Origin: Streptomyces regalis
GTDB lineage: Bacteria > Actinomycetota > Actinomycetes > Streptomycetales > Streptomycetaceae
Reading direction: 5' to 3'
NCBI RefSeq assembly: GCF_001509475.1
Contig: NZ_LLZG01000092.1
Location: 1 to 64,000 of the forward strand
Length of the DNA: 64,000 nucleotides
Part shown: positions 8,131 through 16,984 of the stretch, piece after piece
Layout: every line of letters starts with the position of its first letter
How positions within the stretch are numbered: the first letter of the stretch is position 1
Notes under the pieces: generated by a model
What the model was told of the DNA's origin: nothing
Database searches by the model: none
What the model saw: only the letters and a program-made list of their open reading frames with translations
Made by a program: the position numbers and the translations under genes

Positions 8131-9885
8131 ATGAAGATCCACAAGTACGACACCGTCATCGTCGGCGCCGGTGGCGCCGGTATGCGCGCCGCCATCGAGT
8201 CGACGAAGCGCAGCCGCACCGCCGTGCTGACCAAGCTCTACCCCACCCGCTCCCACACGGGCGCCGCGCAGGGCGGTATGGCCGCCGCGCTGGCCAACGT
8301 GGAGGAGGACAACTGGGAGTGGCACACCTTCGACACGGTCAAGGGCGGTGACTACCTGGTCGACCAGGACGCCGCCGAGATCCTGGCGAAGGAGGCCATC
8401 GACTCCGTCCTCGACCTGGAGAAGATGGGCCTGCCGTTCAACCGCACGCCGAACGGCACGATCGACCAGCGCCGCTTCGGCGGTCACAGCCGTAACCACG
8501 GTGAGGCCCCGGTCCGCCGGTCCTGCTACGCGGCCGACCGCACCGGCCACATGATCCTCCAGACGCTGTACCAGAACTGCGTCAAGCACGGCGTGGAGTT
8601 CTTCAACGAGTTCTACGTCCTGGACCAGCTGATCACCGAGGTCGACGGCGTCAAGAAGTCGGCGGGCGTCGTCGCGTACGAGCTGGCGACCGGCGAGATC
8701 CACGTCTTCCAGGCGAAGGCCGTGATCTACGCCTCCGGCGGCACCGGCAAGTTCTTCAAGGTGACGTCGAACGCGCACACGCTGACGGGCGACGGCCAGG
8801 CGGCGGTCTACCGTCGCGGCCTGCCGCTGGAGGACATGGAGTTCTTCCAGTTCCACCCGACCGGCATCTGGCGCATGGGCATCCTGCTGACGGAGGGCGC
8901 CCGCGGTGAGGGCGGCATCCTCCGCAACAAGGACGGCGAGCGCTTCATGGAGAAGTACGCGCCGGTCATGAAGGACCTCGCGTCCCGTGACGTCGTCTCG
9001 CGCTCCATCTACACCGAGATCCGCGAGGGCCGCGGCTGCGGTCCCGAGGGCGACCACGTCTACCTGGACCTCACGCACCTCCCGCCGGAGCAGCTGGACG
9101 CCAAGCTGCCCGACATCACCGAGTTCGCGCGGACGTACCTCGGTATCGAGCCGTACACGGACCCGATCCCGATCCAGCCGACCGCGCACTACGCCATGGG
9201 CGGCATCCCGACGAACGTCGAGGGTGAGGTCCTGGCGGACAACACGACGGTGGTCCCGGGCCTGTACGCGGCCGGCGAGGTCGCCTGCGTGTCCGTCCAC
9301 GGCGCCAACCGCCTGGGCACGAACTCGCTCCTGGACATCAACGTGTTCGGCAAGCGGGCCGGCATCGCGGCGGCGGAGTACAGCCAGAGGGCGGACTACG
9401 TCGAGCTCCCGGAGAACCCGGCGGAGCTCGTGGTCGAGCAGGTGGAGCGGCTGCGCACCTCCACCGGCACCGAGCGGGTGGCGACGCTCCGCAAGGAGCT
9501 GCAGGAGACCATGGACGCGAACGTCATGGTGTTCCGCACCGAGCAGACGATCAAGACGGCGGTCGAGAAGATCGCGGAGCTGCGCGAGCGCTACAGGAAC
9601 GTCTCGATCCAGGACAAGGGCAAGCGGTTCAACACCGACCTGCTGGAGGCCATCGAGCTGGGCAACCTGCTCGACCTGGCCGAGGTCATGGCGGTGTCGG
9701 CGCTGGCCCGCAAGGAGTCCCGCGGTGGTCACTACCGCGAGGACTACCCGAACCGCGACGACGTCAACTTCATGCGCCACACCATGGCGTACCGCGAGGT
9801 GGGCGACGACGGCGCCGAGTCCATCCGTCTCGACTACAAGCCGGTCGTCCAGACCCGCTACCAGCCGATGGAGCGTAAGTACTGA
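8131..9885 (+). CDS. sdhA: Succinate dehydrogenase flavoprotein subunit
   Basis: A 584-aa catalytic subunit that oxidises succinate to fumarate and reduces covalently bound FAD, passing electrons to SdhB. The N-terminal FAD-binding fold is [30 protein letters not shown] holds the His that carries the 8-alpha-histidyl FAD link. FFQFHPTGI and [13 protein letters not shown] are substrate-site signatures. The C-terminal helical domain ends with NFMRHTMAY and a YKPVV segment. Length and motifs are standard. Its stop overlaps the start of sdhB by one base (TGATG). Confidence 0.96.
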   Translation: MKIHKYDTVIVGAGGAGMRAAIESTKRSRTAVLTKLYPTRSHTGAAQGGMAAALANVEEDNWEWHTFDTVKGGDYLVDQDAAEILAKEAIDSVLDLEKMGLPFNRTPNGTIDQRRFGGHSRNHGEAPVRRSCYAADRTGHMILQTLYQNCVKHGVEFFNEFYVLDQLITEVDGVKKSAGVVAYELATGEIHVFQAKAVIYASGGTGKFFKVTSNAHTLTGDGQAAVYRRGLPLEDMEFFQFHPTGIWRMGILLTEGARGEGGILRNKDGERFMEKYAPVMKDLASRDVVSRSIYTEIREGRGCGPEGDHVYLDLTHLPPEQLDAKLPDITEFARTYLGIEPYTDPIPIQPTAHYAMGGIPTNVEGEVLADNTTVVPGLYAAGEVACVSVHGANRLGTNSLLDINVFGKRAGIAAAEYSQRADYVELPENPAELVVEQVERLRTSTGTERVATLRKELQETMDANVMVFRTEQTIKTAVEKIAELRERYRNVSIQDKGKRFNTDLLEAIELGNLLDLAEVMAVSALARKESRGGHYREDYPNRDDVNFMRHTMAYREVGDDGAESIRLDYKPVVQTRYQPMERKY

Positions 9886-10646
9886 TGGCTACCCCCGTTA
9901 TGGACAAGGTGGAGGCAGAGTCCGCCGCGTCCCCCTACATCACGGTCACCTTCCGGGTCCGCCGCTTCAACCCGGAGATCTCGGCCGAGGCGATCTGGGA
10001 AGACTTCCAGCTGGAGATCGACCCGAAGGAGCGCGTCCTCGACGGCCTCCACAAGATCAAGTGGGAGCTCGACGGCACGCTGACCTTCCGCCGCTCCTGC
10101 GCCCACGGCATCTGCGGCTCCGACGCGATGCGGATCAACGGCAAGAACCGCCTTGCCTGCAAGACCCTCATCAAGGACATCAACCCCGAGAAGCCGATCA
10201 CGGTCGAGCCCATCAAGGGCCTGACGGTCCTCAAGGACCTCGTGGTCGACATGGAGCCGTTCTTCCAGGCGTACCGGGACGTCATGCCCTTCCTCATCAC
10301 GAAGGACACGAACGAGCCGACGCGCGAGCGCTTCCAGACCGCCGAGGACCGCGAGCGCTTCGACGACACCACGAAGTGCATCCTCTGCGCCGCGTGCACC
10401 TCCTCGTGCCCGGTGTTCTGGAACGACGGCCAGTACTTCGGCCCGGCCGCCATCGTCAACGCGCACCGTTTCATCTTCGACTCGCGCGACGAGGCCGGCG
10501 AACAGCGCCTCGAGATCCTCAACGACAAGGACGGCGTCTGGCGCTGCCGCACGACCTTCAACTGCACGGACGCCTGCCCGCGCGGCATCGAGGTCACGAA
10601 GGCGATCGCGGAAGTCAAGAAGGCACTGATCACGCGCCGGTTCTGA
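9885..10646 (+). CDS. sdhB: Succinate dehydrogenase iron-sulfur subunit
   Basis: A 253-aa electron-transfer subunit with three Fe-S clusters. The [2Fe-2S] ligands lie in RRSCAHGICGSDAM plus a downstream Cys (NRLAC). The [4Fe-4S] and [3Fe-4S] ligands lie in CILCAACTSSCPVF and CRTTFNCTDACPRGIE. It passes electrons from SdhA FAD to the quinone at SdhCD. The ATG overlaps the sdhA stop, so translation is coupled. It is the last gene of the operon and is followed by a strong hairpin. Confidence 0.96.
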   Translation: MATPVMDKVEAESAASPYITVTFRVRRFNPEISAEAIWEDFQLEIDPKERVLDGLHKIKWELDGTLTFRRSCAHGICGSDAMRINGKNRLACKTLIKDINPEKPITVEPIKGLTVLKDLVVDMEPFFQAYRDVMPFLITKDTNEPTRERFQTAEDRERFDDTTKCILCAACTSSCPVFWNDGQYFGPAAIVNAHRFIFDSRDEAGEQRLEILNDKDGVWRCRTTFNCTDACPRGIEVTKAIAEVKKALITRRF

Positions 10647-10679
10647 GGGCGTATTCGGTACGACTTCGCGTACGGCTGT

Positions 10680-10712
10680 GAGGGCCCCGTTTCCGGTGGG
10701 AGCGGGGCCCTC
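10680..10712 (+). terminator. Terminator of the sdh operon
   Basis: Perfect 10-bp stem (GAGGGCCCCG at 10680-10689 with CGGGGCCCTC at 10703-10712) and a 13-base loop, 34 bases after the sdhB stop. There is no U-tract, as is usual in Streptomyces. Confidence 0.8.
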
Positions 10713-10814
10713 TGGCGTGCGGAGACACGTTCGAGTGAACGTGATCGTGAAGGACGTGCGGGTGGTGTCCGGCCTACGATGATGCTCTCGACACCACCCC
10801 ACAGGAGGCACGTG

Positions 10815-11423
10815 ATGTCCACAGCACCTGTCGAGCGGCCGTACCCCGACCGGCCGCTGACGGCCCTGGCCGACGAGATCATGGAGCGCCATCCGGGGTA
10901 CCGCGTCGAGATCATCGGAGGCCAGATCCTCGTGACCCCGTCCCCGGATGCTCCCCATGCCCGAGCCCTGGACCGACTGTCCCGCCCCTTTCGCGCAGCC
11001 GGGCTGGACGACGGCGAAACCGAGGTCTTTCAGAACGTCAGCATCTGGCTCCCCGATGGCGTCGAGGACTTCGCCACCCCCGACCTGTGCGTCGTGGACG
11101 CCGACATCGATGACCACTACATCGAGAACAACTGCTACGACCCCGCCGTCTTCCGCCTCGTTGTCGAGGTCACCTCCAGCAACTGGAGGACCGACCTGCG
11201 CACCAAGGTCGCCGCCTACGCCAACGCCAAGGTCCCCGTCTACGTCATCGTCGACCGCAAGCACCAGCGCCTCCACGTCCTCACAGACCCCGCCGGGGAC
11301 AAGTACGAGAACCACCGCCCCCACGCCCCCGGCGAGATCGTCGCCCTCCCCGACTCCATCGGCGCCAAGGTCACCCTGGACGTGGCGGAGATCCTGAAGG
11401 CAGGTCAGTCGAACGGGGGTTGA
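10815..11423 (+). CDS. Uma2 family (DUF820) restriction-endonuclease-fold protein
   Basis: A 202-aa protein with the PD-(D/E)XK nuclease fold found in the Uma2/DUF820 family. The N-terminal GYRVEIIGGQILVTPSP leads to the core VEDFATPDLCVVDAD (the PD of the motif), LVVEVTSSNWRTDL (the E-x-S element) and KVAAYANAKVPVYVIVD. The family is extremely expanded in Streptomyces and cyanobacteria and its biological role is not settled. ATG 10815 is preceded by AGGAGG with a 6-base gap, which decides it over GTG 10812. It is a single gene after the sdh terminator. Confidence 0.85.
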   Translation: MSTAPVERPYPDRPLTALADEIMERHPGYRVEIIGGQILVTPSPDAPHARALDRLSRPFRAAGLDDGETEVFQNVSIWLPDGVEDFATPDLCVVDADIDDHYIENNCYDPAVFRLVVEVTSSNWRTDLRTKVAAYANAKVPVYVIVDRKHQRLHVLTDPAGDKYENHRPHAPGEIVALPDSIGAKVTLDVAEILKAGQSNGG

Positions 11424-11516
11424 GAGCTCAAGGGATCAAGACACGCAGCGCACCTGCTCCAGCCAACTCCCCTGCGGTGCCTGTTACTTGTGTGACTCCA
11501 GTTGCACACTGCTCCC

Positions 11517-12290
11517 ATGGCCCTCCTGAGGAAAGCCGCAGCCGCACTCTCCGCCGCAGCGGCCGCACTGCTCGCGATACCCCCCACTGCCTCCGCAGCC
11601 CCCACGTACTACGGAACTCTGGCCCGGGAGAATTTCGACCGCCTCCCCCTCGGCTCCGTCTCCGAAGGACACGGCTGGACCGCCGACACCTCCAACGGCA
11701 CCCTGACCGTCGCTCCCAGCAGCACCGGCTACGGCCGCGAACTCCGCCTCCACACCGAGGGCAACGGCCGGGCCTTCCTCGTCTTCCCCGACCTGGCCGC
11801 CCCCGGCAACAGCTACTGGGCCCGCCTGCGCCTGCGCGTCGACGCCTTCCCGACGGCCCCCGACTGGGCCCACTGGACGATCGCCGAGGCATCCGGTTCT
11901 GACTCCCCCACACTGGTCCGCCCCCTGGGTGGCCAGTACGCCCCCACCGACCGCGGCAACTTCTGGGGCGTCGGCTCCGACCTCGGCCCCACGGGCGACT
12001 GGACGTCCTGGAAGACCTCCGCACCGGCCGCCGCCGGCAAGTGGCAGTGCGTGGAGTTCCACCTGGACGCCGCCGACAACCGCGTCACGGTCTACTTCGA
12101 CGGCGTCGAGCAGCCCGACCTCACGGTCTCCACGAACCAGCACGGCGGCACGGCGGATCCCTTCACCTTCCCGACCTTCGACAAGCTGAAGCTGGGCTGG
12201 CAGCTGTATCAGGCCGACCCGACACCGTCGGCGTACGACATCCGGATGGACGACATCGCGGTGAGTACGCGGAGGGTGTCCTGCTCATAG
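11517..12290 (+). CDS. Secreted Cip1-like / concanavalin-fold protein
   Basis: A 257-aa exported protein. Residues 1-28 are a signal peptide (LLRKAAAALSAAAAALLAIPPTASA-AP). The mature part is a beta-sandwich-like domain with RENFDRLPLGSVSEGHGW, WAHWTIAEASGSD, KWQCVEFHLDAADNRVTVYFDG and YDIRMDDIAVST, an arrangement seen in fungal and actinobacterial Cip1-like proteins associated with plant cell-wall use. I see no confirmed catalytic residues, so an enzymatic role is not claimed. ATG 11517 has no good ribosome binding site; TTG 11502 is an alternative. Its 3' end overlaps the convergent DUF4132 gene by 6 bases. Confidence 0.65.
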   Translation: MALLRKAAAALSAAAAALLAIPPTASAAPTYYGTLARENFDRLPLGSVSEGHGWTADTSNGTLTVAPSSTGYGRELRLHTEGNGRAFLVFPDLAAPGNSYWARLRLRVDAFPTAPDWAHWTIAEASGSDSPTLVRPLGGQYAPTDRGNFWGVGSDLGPTGDWTSWKTSAPAAAGKWQCVEFHLDAADNRVTVYFDGVEQPDLTVSTNQHGGTADPFTFPTFDKLKLGWQLYQADPTPSAYDIRMDDIAVSTRRVSCS

Positions 12291-14792
12291 CTGGCTCAGG
12301 ATCGTCGGGTCCGTGATCCTCGTGTCGTCGGCCAGCATCATCGCCTTGCTCAGGATCACCGCCAGCATCCGGTCGCCCTCGTACGGCAGGTAGCCCGTCT
12401 GCGGGGCGGCCGGGTTGGATTTGGGGACGATGCACAGGTACTGGTCGTTCGGGGTCATGAGGATGTTGCCCGAGCCGAGGTGGATCTTGTACGTGTGGCG
12501 TTCGCCCTTCACGTGCAGGAAGCGGCCCTCGATCGTGCAGCGGTCGGCGATCGCCAGCCTCGGTATCAGGCGTTCGAGCAGGGCGCGGCGGGTTTCCGCG
12601 CCGACACCCAGTTCACCGAAGCCGTACGACGTCCAGTACTCGCGGAAGCGGCCGTCCGGGCCGCCGTCCTGCCAGGTCGGGTCGTTGCCGACGCTTGCCA
12701 CGCCGACGAACAGGTCGATGTCACGCAGGACTTCCGACAGGACCAGGGACGGGACGTCAGTGAGGGGCAGTGGCTCGACCGGAGCCACGCCGTCGCGCAG
12801 CCACATGCGGTACTCGCCGCCGCAGCAGTGCGCCGAGTTCTGCGGGGCGTCGATCGGGTAGAAGCGGACCTGGTCGGTGCGCAGCCGCAGGAAGCTGCCG
12901 GACTCGGTGATGTCGTCGTAGTTCTCGCCGCCGTCGCCCTCGATCCAGTACTCGGCGCGCAGGCCCCACTGGGGCAACTCCCGGACGGCGGGCGGCGCCT
13001 CGTCGTCGACGGACAGGCGCAGCTTGTTGTGCCAGCCCCGCACCGCGGCCAGGGAGTGGAACTGGTGCTGGCGGAGGATGTGCGCGGCGAAGCGGTTGGA
13101 GTACGTCGCCGTCGCACGCTCGGCGTCCGTGAGCAGGTACACCTCGCGGTGGGCCTGCTTGAAGGGCTGGGTGATGCCGTGCCGCTCCAGCCAGTCGCGC
13201 CAGGCGAGGATCTCGGCGGGTTCGTGGCCGACCGGGTGCCAGGGTTCGACGTGCGTGCCGTCGGTCACCGGTGCGTCCGCCAACGTACGCAGTTCACCGT
13301 CCGCGTACCCGACCGTCGTACCGTCGACCGTCCACAGGAGGCGGCGGGCCAGCGTGCCGACCAGAGGGTGATCGAGGTAGCGCTCGCGCCAGGTGGCATA
13401 AGGCCAGGTGCGGCGGGCCAGGAACTGGCGGTCCAGGCGCTCGCTCTGGGCCGAGAGCATCTTGTCGATGTCCTTGGCCGCCGCCTTCAGCTCCTTGAGC
13501 TCCTCGGCGTGGTCGCGTCGCACGGCGGCGGGCACGCTCCTGACCGCCTTGCCGGCCGCGTTGCGCCAGCTCAACGCCACCTTGGGGCCGTGCACGTCGA
13601 GCAGCGCCGTGGCCTCGCCGAGCCGGTGCTCCGCGCGGCCCACCGCTGTCAGGCCGTACGCGGGTACGGCCAGTTCCTCGACCTCCTCGCGACCGAGGCC
13701 CATCGCCTTCGCGCGGGCGTCCAGGGCGGCGTTCAGCAGCTTGAGCGTGCCCTTGTAGGTGACGCGGGTGGCGAGGCGGGCCAGTTCGGCGAGGGCCGTC
13801 TCGCCGTCGATGCGGGCCAGGGCGTTGACTCCGGCATTGGCGACCTTGGGGTTCACCGGTCCGAGGCCCGGCACCTTGCGCAGGGAGGTCTCGACCAGCG
13901 CGCCCAGGGTGCGGGCGGTCTCGGGGTGCGGGGGCAGCAGGGAGGGCAGCCAGGCCAGGCCCCGCAGCGCATCGGCGTTGTACGCGTCGAAGGTCGCGTT
14001 GGGATCCGCACCGTAAGCCTGGTTGAGGAGGGGGCGGGTGCGTGGCCTGCCCACCAGCCGCAGCCAGGTCAGCAGGCGCTCGCGCACCTCGTCGGCGCCG
14101 AGCGACGCGATGAGTGCGCGGCCGGCCTTGTCCCACTTCGCGGAGGGGCGGGCCGCCGTCGCGGTGGCGGCGTGGGCGAGCAGCCGCCGCCAGTCGTCGC
14201 CGAGCTCGGAAACCTCGGACACCTCGGACAACTCCGCAAGAGCCCGGTCGGACCATGCCTCGCCTGGGTTCACGACCGGTGCGGGGAGCTGCGCGGCCAG
14301 TGCCCCCAGTTCGTCCTTGCCGTTCCACAGCGTCAGGTGCGAGCGGCGGATCACGGCGACGAACTCGCCGGGCAGCTCGCGCCCGTCGGCGCGCTCCAGT
14401 TCCGCGAGCCGGATCAGCAGACGGGTGTCGTGGTGCACGTCCTGCTCCGCGGCCAGGCTGATCAGCGCGGACCGGGTGTCGATCGGCTCTCCCACGGCGT
14501 CCGGCCGCATCTTGCGAAGGCCGGCGAGCAGGGCCACGATGCTGCGGCGCGGGGGCGTGCCGGGTTCCAGCTCGTGGTAGCGGGCGGCCAGCCGGTGCAC
14601 GAGCTCCGCCTGGAACCGGTCGTCCGCGGCGAGGACCGCGTCGATGACCTTGCGGCCCTCCCAGCCCCAGTGGTCGTTGGTCATCGCGGCGAGGGTGAGC
14701 AGTTCGGGAACGAGCCGTTCGGTGTCCTCGGCTTGGACGAGGTCGACGACCTCGCGGACCAGCCGCGCGTACGCGGACGGAGAGTCGATCAT
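12285..14792 (-). CDS. DUF4132 domain-containing protein
   Basis: An 835-aa cytoplasmic protein. The N-terminal half is made of alpha-helical, HEAT-like repeats (LLTLAAMTNDHWGWEG, HRLAARYHELEPGT). The C-terminal half carries the DUF4132 domain (WRDWLERHGITQPFKQAHREVYLLTDAE, then FAAHILRQHQFHSLAAVRGW). DUF4132 proteins often include WGR domains and occur beside MoxR or SWIM-type genes, but no WGR is evident here. Function is unknown. Its start overlaps the stop of the upstream small gene (TGATG), so the two are translationally coupled and probably work together. Confidence 0.8.
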   Translation of the reverse strand: MIDSPSAYARLVREVVDLVQAEDTERLVPELLTLAAMTNDHWGWEGRKVIDAVLAADDRFQAELVHRLAARYHELEPGTPPRRSIVALLAGLRKMRPDAVGEPIDTRSALISLAAEQDVHHDTRLLIRLAELERADGRELPGEFVAVIRRSHLTLWNGKDELGALAAQLPAPVVNPGEAWSDRALAELSEVSEVSELGDDWRRLLAHAATATAARPSAKWDKAGRALIASLGADEVRERLLTWLRLVGRPRTRPLLNQAYGADPNATFDAYNADALRGLAWLPSLLPPHPETARTLGALVETSLRKVPGLGPVNPKVANAGVNALARIDGETALAELARLATRVTYKGTLKLLNAALDARAKAMGLGREEVEELAVPAYGLTAVGRAEHRLGEATALLDVHGPKVALSWRNAAGKAVRSVPAAVRRDHAEELKELKAAAKDIDKMLSAQSERLDRQFLARRTWPYATWRERYLDHPLVGTLARRLLWTVDGTTVGYADGELRTLADAPVTDGTHVEPWHPVGHEPAEILAWRDWLERHGITQPFKQAHREVYLLTDAERATATYSNRFAAHILRQHQFHSLAAVRGWHNKLRLSVDDEAPPAVRELPQWGLRAEYWIEGDGGENYDDITESGSFLRLRTDQVRFYPIDAPQNSAHCCGGEYRMWLRDGVAPVEPLPLTDVPSLVLSEVLRDIDLFVGVASVGNDPTWQDGGPDGRFREYWTSYGFGELGVGAETRRALLERLIPRLAIADRCTIEGRFLHVKGERHTYKIHLGSGNILMTPNDQYLCIVPKSNPAAPQTGYLPYEGDRMLAVILSKAMMLADDTRITDPTILSQL

Positions 14793-15184
14793 CAGCCACC
14801 CACCAGCGGTACGAGCTTGAGGAACGTGATCTCGGTGCCGAGCCCGAGCTCTATCTCGTCGTCGAGACCGGTGACCTGACGGTCCCCCACGAGCACGAGG
14901 AAGCCGTTGCCGGCGAAGGCCCCGAGGGCGAGCTCGGTCTGCGCCTCGGCGTCGATCCGGCGGGCCGCACGAATGGCGTAGCCGTTCAGCACGCGCTCCG
15001 CGTCCTGGGGCTGTACGAGTCCCTGGAAGACCTCCGGCGTGCGCGCGTTGTACTCGGCAACCTCCTGGAACACCCGGCGCCGGATCAACTCGCGCACGGT
15101 GAGCCGCTCCTCGGCGATCTCGAGCCCCCAGCCGTCGCTACGGCCCCCGCTTGTCGTCTCGTCGACGAACGTCACGATTCCCAT
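14792..15184 (-). CDS. Small conserved protein coupled to DUF4132 gene
   Basis: A 130-aa soluble protein. ATG 15184 (MGIVTFVDETTSGGRSDGW) is preferred; a start at 15214 would add ten residues. It has charged helical segments (LTVRELIRRRVFQEVAEYN) and a C-terminal beta-rich part (GNGFLVLVGDRQVTGLDDEIEL). In other actinomycetes such short proteins accompany DUF4132 genes. No catalytic motif is visible. The one-base overlap with the next gene indicates an operon. Confidence 0.6.
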   Translation of the reverse strand: MGIVTFVDETTSGGRSDGWGLEIAEERLTVRELIRRRVFQEVAEYNARTPEVFQGLVQPQDAERVLNGYAIRAARRIDAEAQTELALGAFAGNGFLVLVGDRQVTGLDDEIELGLGTEITFLKLVPLVGG

Positions 15185-15252
15185 GCCGCCGACAGTACGA
15201 GCCACCACTGACAATCACCGGTTCCGGCGGATCATCCCCTTATTCTGACGGC

Positions 15253-15663
15253 ATGTCAGATGACGAGTCCTACGAACTGCTCGGGTTCGACAACGTGCTG
15301 CTGCCGGTCGGCAACCTCGGTGAGGCCCTCCGGTTCTACGAGCGGGCCGGGTTCACGGTCGGGTTCCGGCTCGACGAGGCCGGGATCGCGCTGCTGAAGG
15401 TCGGGGGCGAGACGCCGGGCATCCTGCTGCGGCAGGAGGAGGAGTTGAGGCATCGGACGCCGCCGTGGCCCTCCCCGCACGTATGGCTGGAGGTGCCGGA
15501 CGCGCGGGCGGCGGCGCGGGCGCTGACCGACGCGGGCATCGCACCGCTCGACGCGGCGTTCCCGGTGGCCACCGGCTGGACCGTCGAGATGGCCGACCCC
15601 TGGGGGAACGTCATCGGGTTCACGGACTACTCCAAGCGGCCGGAGCTCGGGCGCAGGCCATGA
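15253..15663 (+). CDS. VOC family (glyoxalase/bleomycin-resistance fold) protein
   Basis: A 136-aa single-subunit VOC protein with the paired beta-alpha-beta-beta-beta modules: FDNVLLPVGNLGEALRFYERAGF, then HVWLEVPDARAAARALTDAGI and the closing MADPWGNVIGFTDYSK. The usual metal ligands are partly present (His in SPHVWLEV, Glu in the VEMADPWGN strand), so it may bind a metal, but the substrate is not predictable. ATG 15253 is the natural start. It is divergent from the DUF4132 pair. Confidence 0.8.
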   Translation: MSDDESYELLGFDNVLLPVGNLGEALRFYERAGFTVGFRLDEAGIALLKVGGETPGILLRQEEELRHRTPPWPSPHVWLEVPDARAAARALTDAGIAPLDAAFPVATGWTVEMADPWGNVIGFTDYSKRPELGRRP

Positions 15664-15728
15664 AACAGGCGTGGCGCAGGCGCGATGCAGGCCCGACGAA
15701 GGCGTGACGCAGCCCTCACTCAACCGAG

Positions 15729-15788
15729 TTGAACATGTTCAAAGCAGAGGTCTAGAGTCTTCCTCGTCAGCATTTTGAACGTGTTCAG
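15729..15788. promoter_or_regulatory. Paired palindromic operators TGAAC-N2-GTTCA
   Basis: Two related inverted repeats lie 46 bases apart in front of the gene at 15802: TTGAACATGTTCAA at 15729-15742 (perfect palindrome) and TTGAACGTGTTCAG at 15775-15788. A TCTAGAGT between them could be a -10 element, so a dimeric repressor bound here would cover the promoter and the leader. The arm length suits a TetR-type regulator. The TetR gene at 18048 is a candidate but is not proven. Confidence 0.75.
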
Positions 15789-15801
15789 AAGGGGGAGGGC
15801 A

Positions 15802-16209
15802 ATGGACCGCACGGTCATCGCCTACGTCATCTACCTGGTCGTCAGCATCGCGCTGACCATCTGGGTGGCCCGCACTCTCAGCCGTAACGGACGGATCTTC
15901 CTCGCCGACGTGCTGCGCGGGAACGAGAAGCTCGCGGACGCCGTGAACCACCTGCTGGTGGTCGGCTTCTACCTCGTCAACCTCGGCTTCGTCGCGCTGT
16001 ACCTGAGCGACGACGGGACCGTCCTCGACACCCGCGGCATCTTCGAGGCCCTGTCGACCAAGCTCGGGGTGGTGCTGCTGGTGCTCGGCGTGATGCACCT
16101 GGGCAACGTCTACGTGCTCAACAAGATCCGGCGGCGCGGGGTGATGGAGCGGGAGCAGATGCCGCCGGTCGCCCCGCAGGACTGGGTCGCCCCGTCGGCC
16201 GGGGCGTGA
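15802..16209 (+). CDS. Small integral membrane protein
   Basis: A 135-aa protein with three hydrophobic helices: VIAYVIYLVVSIALTIWVA, then a central HLLVVGFYLVNLGFVALYL and GVVLLVLGVMHLGNVYVLN. A short charged loop contains LADVLRGNEKLADAVN. No enzymatic motif. ATG 15802 follows GGGGGAGGG. Its stop overlaps the GTG of the thiol oxidoreductase gene (GTGA), so the two form an operon that is likely under the paired operators just upstream. The function may concern membrane redox or lipid stress, by association only. Confidence 0.75.
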   Translation: MDRTVIAYVIYLVVSIALTIWVARTLSRNGRIFLADVLRGNEKLADAVNHLLVVGFYLVNLGFVALYLSDDGTVLDTRGIFEALSTKLGVVLLVLGVMHLGNVYVLNKIRRRGVMEREQMPPVAPQDWVAPSAGA

Positions 16210-16760
16210 ACGACGTGACCGGCGTGACGGACGACGCCGTCGCCGTCGGCGGGCTGGGCCCCTCGCGCCCCGGGCCCGCCGCGGTCCGTCGACTGACCGT
16301 CCTCTACGACGCGCAGTGCTCCCTGTGCACGTTCCTGCGCGACTGGCTCGTACGGCAGCCGCAGTTGGTGCCGTTGGAGCTGATCCAGGCCGGGTCGGAC
16401 GAGGCACGGCGGCGCTACCCCGGCCTCGACCACGGCGCCACCCTCGAAGAGATCACCATCGTCGGCGACGCCGGGCAGGTCTACCGGGGCACCGCCGCCT
16501 GGATCGTCACCCTGTGGGCCCTGCGCGAGCACCGCCCGCTCGCGCATCGCCTCAGCACTCCGTCGGGGGCACGCCTCGCCAAGGGGGCCGTACTCGCCGC
16601 CGCCAAGTGGCGCGGGGCGCAGCGGGACGGGGCACAGCAGGGCGGAGCGCGAGGGGGCGGCCGGGTCTATCAGCACGTGGACGGGTGGTCGTACGACCCG
16701 CATCAGGGCTGGACGTACACACCGCCAGGCTGCGACAGCGGCACCTGCGCCACGGGGTGA
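16206..16760 (+). CDS. DUF393 / DCC family thiol-disulfide oxidoreductase-like protein
   Basis: A 184-aa protein of the DCC family, named for its DxxCxxC motif, here YDAQCSLCTFLRDWLV near residue 37. DCC proteins have a thioredoxin-like fold with a CxxC active site and an unknown physiological substrate. The C-terminal third is basic and Gly-rich, then aromatic (HVDGWSYDPHQGWTYTPPGC), which is unusual for the family. The GTG start overlaps the preceding membrane-protein stop. The pair may form a membrane-linked redox unit. Confidence 0.8.
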   Translation: MNDVTGVTDDAVAVGGLGPSRPGPAAVRRLTVLYDAQCSLCTFLRDWLVRQPQLVPLELIQAGSDEARRRYPGLDHGATLEEITIVGDAGQVYRGTAAWIVTLWALREHRPLAHRLSTPSGARLAKGAVLAAAKWRGAQRDGAQQGGARGGGRVYQHVDGWSYDPHQGWTYTPPGCDSGTCATG

Positions 16761-16984
16761 GACGGGGCCAAGAAGGTCCCGGGGCCAAGAAGGTGCCCGG
16801 GTCAAGAGGGCCCAACCCGTCCTGAACTGCTCGATTTCGGGCCCCAGTTTTGGCATGCGCCCTTCCAAAACGGTGCTCGGGTTGGCACGCTGCCTCCCGG
16901 TTCTCCACTCCGCACTCGCATCGACTGTCTGTCAGCCTGGCGGCCCACCGGTCGCCCGGTCCCCCCATCGCAGAAGGAGTACGC

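Noticed and set aside
7573..9780. 735-codon minus-strand frame opposite sdhD/sdhA
   Set aside because: It is antisense to clearly identified succinate dehydrogenase genes, with Val/Asp/Arg-rich translation typical of a shadow frame.
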